In this document: in pieces, positions 29,456 to 38,735 of the stretch | How positions within the stretch are numbered: position 1 is the first letter of the stretch | How the letters are laid out: each line of letters starts with the position of its first letter | Source: Saccharolobus caldissimus | GTDB taxonomy: Archaea; Thermoproteota; Thermoprotei_A; Sulfolobales; Sulfolobaceae | Assembly (NCBI RefSeq): GCF_020886315.1 | Contig: NZ_AP025226.1 | Coordinates: forward strand, 1,762,001 to 1,826,000 | Reading direction: 5' to 3' | Length of the DNA: 64,000 nt | Position numbers and translations under genes: made by a program | Notes under the pieces: generated by a model | Databases searched by the model: none | What the model was told of the DNA's origin: nothing | Seen by the model: the letters and a program-made list of their open reading frames with translations, nothing else

Positions 29456-29815
29456 GTGAGTGTTATAGAAAAATTTGTTAAAGAGATAGAAAAAACAGAT
29501 AATAAGGAGGAAATTCAGTTTTTAGAGAACTTATGGAGAGATAAAATTGTTACTTTTCCAAGCACATTAAAATTAGCTGAAGAAATTGACGGCGATATAC
29601 TACACTTATACGTACTTAAGGGAGCTGAGGCTATATTACTTCATAAACCAACAGGTATTTTCATATATATTACGAACATAACTGCAGTTGAATTAGAAAC
29701 GCTTAGGTATATAACGATAAGGAAAAAAGGTAAAGAAGCTAATAACGATTTTGTGAGTATTGCACATGAATATTTAAGCTTAAAAAATAAAGGAAAAATA
29801 GGTAGTTTAAAGTAA
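29456..29815 (+). CDS. hypothetical protein divergent from MinD-like ATPase 1
   Basis: 119 residues from GTG at 29456, with a TTAAAAA box about 30 bp upstream; the longer frame from 29396 would run through that promoter. The start is acidic and helical (IEKFVKEIEKTDNKEEIQFL), followed by a small alpha/beta core (GDILHLYVLKGAEAILLHKPTGIFIYIT) and a lysine-rich tail. No family recognised. The shared 43-bp divergent promoter with ATPase 1 suggests joint regulation. Confidence 0.6.
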   Translation: MSVIEKFVKEIEKTDNKEEIQFLENLWRDKIVTFPSTLKLAEEIDGDILHLYVLKGAEAILLHKPTGIFIYITNITAVELETLRYITIRKKGKEANNDFVSIAHEYLSLKNKGKIGSLK

Positions 29816-29989
29816 ATTATTCCAAATTAAAGATTAAAGATAAATTAACATTTTATTATGAAATATAAGATTTTATAGATACATAAATACTTTATAAAAC
29901 CTATAGGGAATCCAATAGAACTCTTATAATGAAATTAACTTTCCTAAATGAAAGTTGAAAATTTATATAGTAAAAGTGAGGAAAATCCC

Positions 29990-30982
29990 ATGAAAGCTTT
30001 AGTTTTCGATAAAAGTGGGATTGAAAATCTTAAGCTAAAAGAGATTGAGAATCCTACTTTAGGTCCCCATGATGTTCTAATAAGAGTTGAGAAATCTGGG
30101 GTTAATCCTATTGATTATTTCGTAGTAAACTATATTCCAGTAAAGCCTATGCCTCACATACCTGGTGCAGAAATCGCAGGAACAGTAGAAAAAGTAGGTG
30201 ATCACGTTAAGGGAATTAATAAAGGAGATAAGGTAATAGTTTACAATAGAATATTTGACGGAAGCTGCGATTTATGCTTATCTGGAAGAGAAATGTTATG
30301 TAGAAACGGAGGAATAATGAGCGTAATAACTAATGGTGGGTGGAGCGAATACTTTGCTATTCCAGATAAAAATGTGTTTAAAATTCCGGAAAATATGGAT
30401 TGGGATTTGGCGGCAAGTTTACCAGTTGCAGCTTTAACTTCGTACCATGCAATTAAAGAATTAGAAGTTAGTCCTAATGATATAGTTGTTATATTTGGTG
30501 CAAGTGGGAACACTGGAATGTTTGCAGTTCAATTGGCTAAAAAGTTTGGAGCTATTGTGATAGCTGTTTCTAAAAAGAATTGGCTAAAGGAATTTGGAGC
30601 AGATTATGTGGTAGGATATAACGAAGTGGTAGAAAAAGTTAAAGAAATAACTGAAGGAAAAATGGCTAATGTAGTTATAAATTCGTTAGGTTCTTCAGTG
30701 TGGGATAAGAGTTTAGAAGTTCTAGGATACAATGGAAAATTAGCATTATTCGGAACTCTCACCGGGGCTGATGTGAAAATTAATTTGAGCTCCATTTATA
30801 GTAAACACGCAAAAATTATAGGAACTACTGGAGGATCTAGACGAGATCTAATAGAGCTAATAAACTTATGCAGAGATTGTAGAGTTAAAGTGTGGAAAAC
30901 ATATAAACTAGAAGAGGGAGCAGAAGCATTAAGGCAAATTATGAGTGAAAATAGAGATGGGAGAGTAATGCTACAATTATAA
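29990..30982 (+). CDS. medium-chain alcohol dehydrogenase / quinone-oxidoreductase-like MDR protein
   Basis: 330 residues: GroES-like domain (HIPGAEIAGTVEKVGDHV), a structural zinc lobe with three obvious cysteines (CDLCLSGREMLC), and a nucleotide-binding domain (VVIFGASGNTGMFAVQLAKKFGA). The catalytic-zinc position usually held by Cys reads GVNPIDYF, as in zinc-independent members, so it may act as an enone or quinone reductase. The start is ATG 29990: TTATATAG lies 25 bp upstream, and the earlier ATG at 29948 would be on the far side of that promoter. It overlaps ATPase 2 by 6 bases, tail to tail. Confidence 0.85.
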   Translation: MKALVFDKSGIENLKLKEIENPTLGPHDVLIRVEKSGVNPIDYFVVNYIPVKPMPHIPGAEIAGTVEKVGDHVKGINKGDKVIVYNRIFDGSCDLCLSGREMLCRNGGIMSVITNGGWSEYFAIPDKNVFKIPENMDWDLAASLPVAALTSYHAIKELEVSPNDIVVIFGASGNTGMFAVQLAKKFGAIVIAVSKKNWLKEFGADYVVGYNEVVEKVKEITEGKMANVVINSLGSSVWDKSLEVLGYNGKLALFGTLTGADVKINLSSIYSKHAKIIGTTGGSRRDLIELINLCRDCRVKVWKTYKLEEGAEALRQIMSENRDGRVMLQL

Positions 30983-31744
30983 TACAGAGGTCGGTTCTCT
31001 AATTAAACTTTCCACATATTCTATTAATTTCAAAATTTCAGCTGGAGGATCCACCTCCTTAAAATGCCTCTGCAATAAAGAAGGATAAAGTGGTACAACA
31101 AATTTAGCAGATTTAAGCAAAATTTCATCCCCTTCTAAAAATTCATTTAATTTACTTTCTTGCCCTTTTAGAAGTTTGTTTATAACTATGGCCCAAACTC
31201 TTAAAAACTTAGTATCCTTAGAAAAGGTCATACCTAAGATATCTTCAACGTAGTGTTTAACGAACTCATTTAAAAGTGAAGTATAATTTAAATATCTTTT
31301 TATTGGAAATTCGTCTCCACTTAAGACTAAAATTGTATTATAAGTAAAATGTCTAAAATTTTCCATAAATGCCTTTAATTCAATTTCAGTAGCAAAATCA
31401 TGAGGTAATGATGAATGATCAACTATAACTATGTCAATATCTTTAAGCAGCTTACTATATAAATATTTAAACGCATTAAAATCTATATTATTAATGCTAT
31501 TCTCCCCAGAAAAAGACATATTTATAATATTTAAATTACCCTTTATTAGATAGAATAATTCGCTTTTGCCTCTTAAAAATGAAAATATATTATTATTAAT
31601 GTTAAATATCCTGCTTATGGTGCCAGAATAAGTCTTATCTACTAAAGCAGTACTATAATGACTACTTAATTGCCGTGCTAAATAATATGCAATAGTAGAT
31701 TTTCCCGAACCACCTTTAAAGCCTATGATATTTATCCTTAACAT
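30977..31744 (-). CDS. MinD/ParA-type ATPase 2
   Basis: 255 residues. The deviant Walker A is GFKGGSGKSTIAYYLARQ and the Walker B-like strand is DIVIVDHSSLP. The middle and C-terminus are diverged from ATPases 1 and 3. It lacks a C-terminal amphipathic MinD-type membrane helix as far as I can see. The gene is monocistronic, with its upstream region (31745-32045) free of genes up to an insertion sequence. One of three related ATPases within 5.1 kb. Confidence 0.8.
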   Translation of the reverse strand: MLRINIIGFKGGSGKSTIAYYLARQLSSHYSTALVDKTYSGTISRIFNINNNIFSFLRGKSELFYLIKGNLNIINMSFSGENSINNIDFNAFKYLYSKLLKDIDIVIVDHSSLPHDFATEIELKAFMENFRHFTYNTILVLSGDEFPIKRYLNYTSLLNEFVKHYVEDILGMTFSKDTKFLRVWAIVINKLLKGQESKLNEFLEGDEILLKSAKFVVPLYPSLLQRHFKEVDPPAEILKLIEYVESLIREPTSVL

Positions 31745-32045
31745 CATATTTTCTTACCACATTCAACCTTATAAAACTATATTATAAAAACAGAACTAAA
31801 AACACATTACTATCTTAATGATTAAATAAGCAGAAAAATGTTATATTGGATAATATGTTATTTTCATATAAATAATATAAAATTAATTGATAAACATAAA
31901 GATAGTGCCAATATAAACCTATAACTTATGTCATAAAGTAATCCTTTATAAGCCATAACGTTACCTATGCCCTTATAAGCTCATTTACTCAGTTGTAGTT
32001 TAATAACAATACTCTTATAACATTAAAAATGTAAGTTCATAATTC

Positions 32046-33075
32046 GAGTCTGGGACAAATTAGTTTTATTATCCCCGAGTATATATAGTATTTTGAGATT
32101 TTTAATCTAACGCTTTAGACCAATACAGATCATGGATTACAACCCTTGCAAGTACTGTTAAATGTATCCTCTCCTCCCTAACCTTGTTTATAACCCAACC
32201 TGTTTTCCTCTTAATCCAAGAGATCAATGATTCAGCCTTCTCACGCTTAAAATACTCCTCCAAGTACTCTAGTGGATTCCTCATGAACCTAAGTATCATT
32301 TCTCTCCACCTCTTCCCTCCCTTGATTGACGCGTTTGATTTTGGTATCAAGTAGACTGTTGCGTTTGGGAATTCCTTCAGTGTTAACTTACCATAATACT
32401 TGTCAGCCCTCAAGGATTCAACGTGTACGCCAAATCTTTCAGAACCTTGAGGGCCCTTTCATAAGCCTCACTCTTTAACGAATACCCGTAAGCTACGATT
32501 AGGTTACTAGCTAAGTCAAAGATGAAGAAGGAGTATACGAAACCCTTCCCCTCCTCTCCAGACTCCTATAATGCCTTGTAATCACCACTGAATAACCCTT
32601 ACTATCCATTGCTGCATCAATTGATAATCCCTCAACAATTTGTGATAGTAGGTTGTAGAGTGTAACGAAAACATCTGAGTATAGTCTTTCCACAGTCTTG
32701 TAACTTATTTCTACACTTGTTAAGTTGAGTAGTGATGTTAGTTCTACTGTCTCCCTATTTGTTAATCCCAAGTATTCCTTGATTATTACTATGCTTTTTC
32801 TTGTGGTGTTAGTTTACTCTTCCTCCGGGTCCTTCCCTAACTTTCACGAATTTTGCAGCCTTTACCATTCCTTCAACTCTTGCCCAAATCTCCTCAACGT
32901 TGCTAGCCTTTCCTCCTCACTCATCCCAGCAGTTTTATCCTTGTCAAGCTTGCTCTCCTTTTGATTAAATCTTCTATTGATGCCTTGAAATTATCAAAGT
33001 CCCTTTGGGTTAACTTCTTATTCATATGCTATTATATACAAAATGGAGGGTATGTAAAGTTTTTGTCCCAGACTC
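32046..33075 (-). mobile_element. IS5-family insertion sequence, decayed
   Basis: A 1030-bp element with perfect 14-bp terminal inverted repeats GAGTCTGGGACAAA (32046-32059 and complement at 33062-33075), flanked by a 9-bp target duplication TCATAATTC (32037-32045, 33076-33084). The intact duplication indicates a simple insertion without later rearrangement. Size and 9-bp duplication are like ISC1058-type IS5 elements of Sulfolobus, from memory. The 300 bp to its left up to ATPase 2 hold no gene. Confidence 0.9.
32102..33025 (-). pseudogene. IS5-type DDE transposase, multiple frameshifts
   Basis: Fragments in order from ATG 33025: MNKKLTQRDFDNF; then ESKLDKDKTAG; VEEIWARVEGMVKAAK; IVIIKEYLGLTNRETVEL to AAMDSKGYSVV; GKGFVYSFFIFDLASNLIVA; SLRADKYYGKL; and the DDE/Y-R-E-K region EYFKREKAESLISWIKRKTG. 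At least four frame changes separate them, so the protein cannot be made. D (AAMDSKG), D (LRADKYYG) and E (KREKAE) of the catalytic triad are still visible. Confidence 0.85.
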
Positions 33076-33164
33076 TCATAATTCGATAACCTTTTTAACC
33101 TTAATTAACGCCTAACAACTTTTATAACGTTTAAATTATATCATTATAATAGTTATCAAAATAC

Positions 33165-33875
33165 TTAATTTATTATAATATTATCAGAGTTATTAAGCAT
33201 TGAAAGCAATATTAAATTAAGCCTTTTATTCTGGATTTCCCTAGATGGATTATAGTTATATAGCTCCTCATCAAATGGAACTATTGCAATCGTATTAAAC
33301 ATATTATAAGGGTATACATTTTTAACAATACTAATTGCTTCTGATAATTCTTCTGGAATTGGAGGAACCATGTTAACTACCAATGCCTTATATTGAAGAT
33401 TAGACCACATTTTAGCATATCTTATTGTAGCGTTTAAAGAGCCTATATCAGTTAGATAGACCCCTTTCTCTAGAATACTTAACTTTTCTAAGGATTTTAT
33501 TATAATATCATCGGGCATTAATCCAACCGTAGAATCCAAAATTATATATTCTATGTCTAAATCCTTAATTTTTTCAAATGCATTATATATTTTCTCCTCT
33601 AACCTATAAATTTTGCTAGAATCTAGAGGATCAGTAAATAATTTAAGTACATAAAAACTACTTATATATTCTAAACTTCTTGAAAGTGGAGGTAATCTAT
33701 TCTCAATTTCTCTAACTAGACCAATATTTTTATGACCTAATATTAAAGATCCAAAGGATAGATAGTCACAGTCTATGTATAATACTTTCTTTCCTAGTGA
33801 AGACAAGTGTTTAGCAAAGTATATTGAAAAAGTCGTTTTCCCTATTCCACCCTTCACTCCTAATATATAAATCAT
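33165..33875 (-). CDS. MinD/ParA-type ATPase 3
   Basis: 236 residues from ATG 33875 (MIYILGVKGGIGKTTFSIYFAK), with a TATA-like TTTTAAAAA about 24 bp upstream; the frame is open to 33977, but that part would contain the promoter. Deviant Walker A KGGIGKT, DCDYLSFG after strand 2, and Walker B EYIILDSTVG. It shares ATIRYAKMW and a late VPFDEE with ATPase 1. Before the IS inserted, it lay about 390 bp upstream of ATPase 2 in the same orientation. Confidence 0.8.
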   Translation of the reverse strand: MIYILGVKGGIGKTTFSIYFAKHLSSLGKKVLYIDCDYLSFGSLILGHKNIGLVREIENRLPPLSRSLEYISSFYVLKLFTDPLDSSKIYRLEEKIYNAFEKIKDLDIEYIILDSTVGLMPDDIIIKSLEKLSILEKGVYLTDIGSLNATIRYAKMWSNLQYKALVVNMVPPIPEELSEAISIVKNVYPYNMFNTIAIVPFDEELYNYNPSREIQNKRLNLILLSMLNNSDNIIIN

Positions 33876-34093
33876 ATTAGAATCAGTAATTTTTAAAATA
33901 TAAAATTTTCCAATACTAATTATCTTCTTAAGATATAAGAGCTGAATGAATTTAATAGTATTACTATAAAAACTCATCTAATCTAACAAAGATGTTTTAA
34001 AATTCCAAAAATCTAACCATTTAATAAACATTACAAAATCTATTAATTTTATGACACGAACACATATAAAATTAGTTTAAACATCAATTTTTA

Positions 34094-34309
34094 CTATAAG
34101 AGTTTATTTATACTACCCCTTGTTTTAAGAAATTTAAGATACTCTTCTAACGCTTCTCTAATAAAGTCACTCCTACATGAATAACCTTGTTTATATGTAA
34201 TATCATCTATCGCAGTTAAAATATCCTCATCAAGTTTAAAAGTTACAATAATAGATTTCTCTTGGTCTAGAACGTAAGTAACTTCATCAACCTTAATTAT
34301 CTTTTCCAT
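34094..34309 (-). CDS. ribbon-helix-helix (CopG/Arc) DNA-binding protein
   Basis: 71 residues with the RHH pattern: strand IIVTFKLDE, helix 1 DILTAIDDITYKQG, helix 2 SRSDFIREALEEYLKFLK. Dimeric RHH proteins bind operators and sometimes act as ParB-like partners of ParA ATPases. The start is ATG 34309; the longer frame begins at a TTG. It lies upstream of the three MinD/ParA genes in the same orientation but 220 bp from the nearest. Confidence 0.8.
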   Translation of the reverse strand: MEKIIKVDEVTYVLDQEKSIIVTFKLDEDILTAIDDITYKQGYSCRSDFIREALEEYLKFLKTRGSINKLL

Positions 34310-34756
34310 AACTATAACCAATATATAATACTAATTTTAAGTTTATAAATGTTTATGAAATATTAGTAGTTCTTTATCTGCGATAGTTATAAATTAACCT
34401 AATCATTTACCTTGATATTTCTTTGCAAAGAGTCTTAACTCTACTGAAAGCGAATAGAGAGATGAAATAGACCTATAAAAGATCATAATTTATCATCAAA
34501 AAATACTAGAATATTAAAAGATTTATACGATTTATACTTAAAATTCTCTAAATATGGAATTAAATAATTTTACTTAACTATGTACTAGGAAATTTACATA
34601 ATACTATTAAATAAAGTAAGAATTGCATTTGTATAAATAAACTTCCTCAAAGCTTATAAGGGATGAAACAAGAGATAGTAGAATGCTATATTATTAACTA
34701 ATTATGACTATAATAATGTATCTAATCATATAATTATGTATATAAATATAATAAAA
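34310..34756. other. AT-rich intergenic region, no gene seen
   Basis: About 450 bp of AT-rich sequence between the RHH gene and a small membrane protein gene. It holds the RHH promoter region near 34320-34350. No reading frame, RNA or repeat could be supported. Confidence 0.55.
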
Positions 34757-34951
34757 TTATTTAGCCTTATTTTGTAATTTATCTATTTTGAATGACAGAA
34801 TTATTATTATAACTCCAAAAAATAAACAAAAATAAGAGTAATTTCCAAGTATTGTAGATAAAATATGTTTACTAGAGTAAAAGAGTGAGCTTAAGATTAA
34901 CTCTACTATCCCAGTAATAACAAAAGAACGTCCAATATTGTAGACTCTCAT
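34757..34951 (-). CDS. small membrane protein, 64 residues
   Basis: Two membrane helices (SFVITGIVELILSSLFY and YSYFCLFFGVIIIILSF) joined by a short loop, with a basic C-terminus (KIDKLQNKAK). The start overlaps the end of the 161-residue gene by 4 bases (ATGA), so it is the last gene of the ArnR-like unit. No family recognised. Confidence 0.65.
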   Translation of the reverse strand: MRVYNIGRSFVITGIVELILSSLFYSSKHILSTILGNYSYFCLFFGVIIIILSFKIDKLQNKAK

Positions 34952-35433
34952 CTCTTATTCAACCTTTCAAGTATTAAATAGAAAGATACTATTAATACTG
35001 AAGTGAGAAATAGGGTTTCATATTCATAAATGGAATAGTTTACATTACCATATAAAAGAGAATATGGAATAGGCTTGTATACACCAGGTGCTAAAGGAAT
35101 ACTAGCACCAATAAGTGTTACATTTTCGCCATTTCCTATATAATGAATAACTAACCCATTATACATGTCAACATAAATTGTAAAGCCGTGAAGATATATA
35201 ATATTAACCTCAATCCCTTGATATATAGTGATATTATTAGATGTAACGTTTGGAAAAAATAACATGAAATACGGATAAGAGACTATATAGGATAAAATCA
35301 CGTTATGACTTATTTGAGTCATATTAACTATTATAGATGAATTTGAAATATTTATAATTTTTATTAATAAATAATATTGTGTATAATTTCCAGTTATTAG
35401 ATATAACAGTGTAGCATTTATGGGCTCATTCAT
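34948..35433 (-). CDS. cell-surface protein with C-terminal membrane anchor, downstream of ArnR-like gene
   Basis: 161 residues: mostly extracellular-looking beta structure with many N-x-S/T sequons, then a C-terminal helix (LFLTSVLIVSFYLILERL) and basic end, i.e. tail-anchored facing outside. The N-terminus (MNEPINATLLYLITGNYTQYYLLIKI) resembles that of 38211-38687 (MNPIYLEYKITDNNISYYIIYVF), so the two flank the cluster as diverged paralogues. ATG 35433 is chosen because AGGTG lies 6 bases before it. It is transcribed directly after the ArnR-like regulator. Confidence 0.65.
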   Translation of the reverse strand: MNEPINATLLYLITGNYTQYYLLIKIINISNSSIIVNMTQISHNVILSYIVSYPYFMLFFPNVTSNNITIYQGIEVNIIYLHGFTIYVDMYNGLVIHYIGNGENVTLIGASIPLAPGVYKPIPYSLLYGNVNYSIYEYETLFLTSVLIVSFYLILERLNKR

Positions 35434-35442
35434 CAAAAACAC

Positions 35443-36255
35443 CTATCTCATAGCTGTATACGCAAATATACTTAATAACGTAGTAAAAATCAAAATATAT
35501 AGCCATATTATTCCTATAATATGTACTATGCTAACATTTCTATAATATATTATTATTGGAGCAGATAATGATAAAAAGGCCATTAATCTAATTAAAGCTG
35601 ATTCATATCTCAAACTAAAAGTTGTTTTCAATAAAATTTTTAAGAAGATATTATTCCTTATTTTAATCAGAATGGGTATCTTATACGCTATCTTTTTACC
35701 TTCAGAAGTTAATATATAACATGTTCTGATTTTACCAAATAAAGATTTTTTATTTATTTTCTTAAATATCTTTTTATTTACAAACAAATCTACATAATAC
35801 TTTAATGTCTGCCTAGATATACCAAGCTCCCTAGAAATCCTTTCAATAGGTAAAATATCATTATTAATTAACGCAGCCTTAAGCAATTCAATTAAATAAA
35901 AATATTGTGCAGGATTAACATTTACTGATGCCAAATCACTATTCTCCATGATATTCTCCTTCAAGGTTTTATTATTTATTAGATCATTTAATTTATTTAG
36001 TAATTCCTTACCTTTTTCTGACAAATCATAAACATCATACTTAACTTTAACAACCAATTCCTTATCTATTAATTTCCTTATAGCATCTATTACTGCCTTT
36101 TTACTGTTATTAGTACCTTCTGCAATTTCAGATACGGAAGAAGGACCCTTAGAGTTAATAAAGAATAATATATCCCATTGAAGCTTAGCCCTAGCGAAAT
36201 CTACAATAGAATCCAACTCCCTTAATGTATCGAATACACTATAACCCATAGTCAT
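35443..36255 (-). CDS. ArnR-like membrane-bound winged-helix regulator
   Basis: 270 residues: winged HTH (about 25-90: WDILFFINSKGPSSVSEIAE, then KKAVIDAIRKLIDKELVVKV), a second HTH-like region (about 120-190: ISRELGISRQTLKYYVDLFV), and two C-terminal membrane helices (LMAFLSLSAPIIIYY; IIGIIWLYILIFTTLLSIFAYTA). In S. acidocaldarius, ArnR and ArnR1 are membrane-bound one-component activators of the arlB promoter, encoded near the arl operon. The ATG lies about 33 bp after a TATTTAAATA box, and an interrupted palindrome lies between them. Confidence 0.8.
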   Translation of the reverse strand: MTMGYSVFDTLRELDSIVDFARAKLQWDILFFINSKGPSSVSEIAEGTNNSKKAVIDAIRKLIDKELVVKVKYDVYDLSEKGKELLNKLNDLINNKTLKENIMENSDLASVNVNPAQYFYLIELLKAALINNDILPIERISRELGISRQTLKYYVDLFVNKKIFKKINKKSLFGKIRTCYILTSEGKKIAYKIPILIKIRNNIFLKILLKTTFSLRYESALIRLMAFLSLSAPIIIYYRNVSIVHIIGIIWLYILIFTTLLSIFAYTAMR

Positions 36256-36262
36256 TAATTAT

Positions 36263-36278
36263 ATAGATAACTGTCTAT
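36263..36278. promoter_or_regulatory. interrupted palindrome in the ArnR-like gene leader
   Basis: ATAGA-(6)-TCTAT, immediately upstream of the ATG and overlapping the expected transcript start. It could be an operator for autoregulation, but short AT-rich palindromes are frequent by chance here. Confidence 0.3.
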
Positions 36279-36320
36279 TTAAATATTGTTCATAATTAGA
36301 CAAAAATAATATAATCCCAT

Positions 36321-36728
36321 TTATTTTTGCTGAAACTCTTTTTTAATGATATTAACTAAATAGTCTATTCCCTCATATTTACTTAGAATTACAACATTTG
36401 AATTAAATTTCAAGATTAAATTATCGCCACTTATAACGATAGTATTGTCCTTAAGGGTTGATGGAAAGAAAGCAGCTAAATTATCGCCTTCTATTATATT
36501 AAATTTTTTCCTAAGCATAGCAACAAAATTCCTTCCATAGACCTTTCTTACGTATTCATAAAACGTTTTAGCATCTTTAACATCTGGTATTCTAGTTTCC
36601 ATAGCTAAATACAAGGAGAACAATAAAATAGGAATTATAAGTATGTAGAGTTTGAAAGACAATAGTACAATTACTAGAACAGAAATAATACTAACTAACA
36701 TTACTTGATATAGTTCTCTCACATTCAT
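36321..36728 (-). CDS. membrane-anchored hypothetical protein
   Basis: 135 residues from ATG 36728: two adjacent N-terminal membrane helices (LYQVMLVSIISVLVIVLL; LYILIIPILLFSLYLAM), then a cytoplasmic alpha/beta domain of about 85 residues (VYGRNFVAMLRKKFN..., TIVISGDNLILKFNSNVVILS). The frame is open to 36800, inside the previous gene, but the later ATG leaves a normal 26-bp gap. No family recognised. It lies between a GT-C-like gene and the ArnR-like gene. Confidence 0.6.
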   Translation of the reverse strand: MNVRELYQVMLVSIISVLVIVLLSFKLYILIIPILLFSLYLAMETRIPDVKDAKTFYEYVRKVYGRNFVAMLRKKFNIIEGDNLAAFFPSTLKDNTIVISGDNLILKFNSNVVILSKYEGIDYLVNIIKKEFQQK

Positions 36729-36754
36729 ACTCTCACCAAAGAAAAATAAAAATT

Positions 36755-38224
36755 TTAATATACCATAGGAACGCTGTTTATGCTCATATAGACACCCCAT
36801 AATATTAATGCAATCAGTAATAAGGACGAAATATCTTTTCTAATATTGTTTAAAGTATATGCAGCTGGAATAAATAAGGGTAGATCAATGATTAAATTAG
36901 TAGCTGGAGCTAAAAGGAAGATTCCTACTACTGAAATACTATAAATGAAACCTAAAATATCCTTATTGGTAAATCTATTTCCGTATGAGGATATTAGATA
37001 ATATAAAAAGGCATTATTTGATCCCCAGCTTACTACTTTAATTTGATATACGAGTTGACTGAAACTTATAAGTTGAATAGGAACTGGGAAGATACCGATT
37101 AAGATTAAAGAGAATCCTATTACCACGAAGGGCAATAAGAATAACATATAATAAAGCTCATACTTATCTAGCTTAGTTTTATGCAAAATAATTTTTAAAA
37201 TATAGTAAACAATTACAGCACCAGATAGTTGAGCCCACGCGTAAATATGAGAAAACATTGACGCTAATGAAAGCAGTATAGCTAACCATAATTTTTCCTT
37301 TCTCATCAAATATGATAAAGAAATGAACATTAATGAAATTGAAAAAAGATTGGCTTCTAATCCAGAATATAGAAAAGTTATTAACATAGGGGAAACTGAT
37401 GCCAATAATGCTGATAGGGGTGCAATAGCTCTGTTAACCGCCGAAGCTAATTTATATGCAGAATATACGTAAAAAATTGAGAGAAATACAAATTCATAAT
37501 ATGCTACTGGATATGGTTTAAAGATGAGAGAAAAGATGTATAACAACATTAAATAAAACGGCCTAGTGTAAAAGAACCAACTTGAAAACTTTGGATGTAC
37601 TAGCCAGGAATAATAATACACAAAGTCTACAGTTTCTGGAAATCTAGTTGGATTTATATTTGGCATATACGGTATCAATGCAATTAATAAAGTCACAATA
37701 AATGGTAATATAATATTAACTGATAGCTTACTTGTTGAAACATTTTTCTTACTAGGAAAAATATAAAATATGATACCAATTATCCAAACTATGGGAATCA
37801 AAGCTGGTGCGCCTATTTCAAAAAGTGATAGGGGTAATGAAAAATAGGAATTTACGTTAAATAATAATCTTAAAATCACCCACGTTAACATTGTCGAGTC
37901 GGCTAATATTAAAATAATGGTTACTATTGTATTAAATCTTCTTATAGAAAAAATTACTGGAATAATTAAAATTAAGGAAATTATAGAGGGAGAGAAAAAG
38001 GATAGTAAGGATAATGGTATTAAATACGCGTATTTGTAATTGTAAAGTGCCAATAGTAATATGGAGAGAATTGTAAGTAATATGGACATGAAATCTGATT
38101 TTAAAACAGGATAATAAGTTACCCTACCTACTGTAATATATATTCCATTTGATAAGGAATATGAAATAAATAGTAGAAATAATGATAACCATGGAATGTA
38201 ACTATTTCTATTAAGACTTAACAT
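36755..38224 (-). CDS. polytopic membrane protein, GT-C glycosyltransferase-like
   Basis: 489 residues with about 12-13 membrane helices. A long loop after the middle helices (NINPTRFPETVDFVYYYSW to WFFYTRPFYLMLLY) and the overall layout resemble integral membrane glycosyltransferases of the GT-C fold (mannosyl or oligosaccharyl transferase relatives), although the expected acidic motif in the first loop is only weakly present (VLKSDF). Archaellins and S-layer proteins of Sulfolobales are heavily N-glycosylated, so the position beside arl is suggestive. It overlaps the neighbouring surface-protein gene by 14 bases. Confidence 0.55.
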   Translation of the reverse strand: MLSLNRNSYIPWLSLFLLFISYSLSNGIYITVGRVTYYPVLKSDFMSILLTILSILLLALYNYKYAYLIPLSLLSFFSPSIISLILIIPVIFSIRRFNTIVTIILILADSTMLTWVILRLLFNVNSYFSLPLSLFEIGAPALIPIVWIIGIIFYIFPSKKNVSTSKLSVNIILPFIVTLLIALIPYMPNINPTRFPETVDFVYYYSWLVHPKFSSWFFYTRPFYLMLLYIFSLIFKPYPVAYYEFVFLSIFYVYSAYKLASAVNRAIAPLSALLASVSPMLITFLYSGLEANLFSISLMFISLSYLMRKEKLWLAILLSLASMFSHIYAWAQLSGAVIVYYILKIILHKTKLDKYELYYMLFLLPFVVIGFSLILIGIFPVPIQLISFSQLVYQIKVVSWGSNNAFLYYLISSYGNRFTNKDILGFIYSISVVGIFLLAPATNLIIDLPLFIPAAYTLNNIRKDISSLLLIALILWGVYMSINSVPMVY

Positions 38225-38687
38225 CTTGTCTCACCTTAGTCCAGAGGATTAACGATAAGGTAAACGTTAATAAAAGTCCAGATATTAATATCTTAACAGA
38301 TTTAGTAAATATAGATATTTTTGCTAAGGAATTTAAATTTGGAAAAGGGTAGTTACCAATTCCAGGGTAATTTGCGGAAACAAGGCATTCCACAGTGTTT
38401 TTAGTTACTTTCTTTAATATTAAGCCATTGTATGCTACTATCAGATTTTTACTCCTATAAGCTAATATTTTATTTCCATTTAAATTATAAAACGTTTGAT
38501 TACCAGTGATATTTGAGAAAATTTCTTGTGGTTCTAAAGATACATTATAATTTAAAATAATATGTGTATTTGGATTTACTACATATATCGTAACTAATTT
38601 TAATGATAGATTATAAATAAAAACATAAATAATATAATATGAAATATTATTATCTGTTATCTTATATTCTAAATATATTGGATTCAT
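38211..38687 (-). CDS. cell-surface protein with C-terminal membrane anchor, divergent from arlB
   Basis: 158 residues, mostly extracellular beta-like with N-x-S/T sequons, and a C-terminal helix (ILISGLLLTFTLSLILW) with a basic end. It is a diverged paralogue of 34948-35433 (similar MNP-start and I/Y/N pattern). The ATG at 38687 is about 29 bp after TTTTTAAGC, fitting a leaderless start; the ATG three codons earlier is the alternative. It shares a 120-bp divergent promoter region with arlB. Confidence 0.6.
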   Translation of the reverse strand: MNPIYLEYKITDNNISYYIIYVFIYNLSLKLVTIYVVNPNTHIILNYNVSLEPQEIFSNITGNQTFYNLNGNKILAYRSKNLIVAYNGLILKKVTKNTVECLVSANYPGIGNYPFPNLNSLAKISIFTKSVKILISGLLLTFTLSLILWTKVRQDVKS

Positions 38688-38735
38688 CGGAAACATCTTA
38701 CATAATCATTGCTTAAAAATTAGTTTAGTATATCG

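Noticed and set aside
31748-32045. Direct-repeat array upstream of MinD-like ATPase 2 (TTATAAGC/TTATAAGG motifs) as a centromere-like site
   Set aside because: The motifs are short, self-complementary and irregularly spaced in AT-rich DNA; similar strings occur near 20604 and 34652 without context.
32725-32964. 79-codon plus-strand frame
   Set aside because: Antisense to the decayed transposase inside the IS element.
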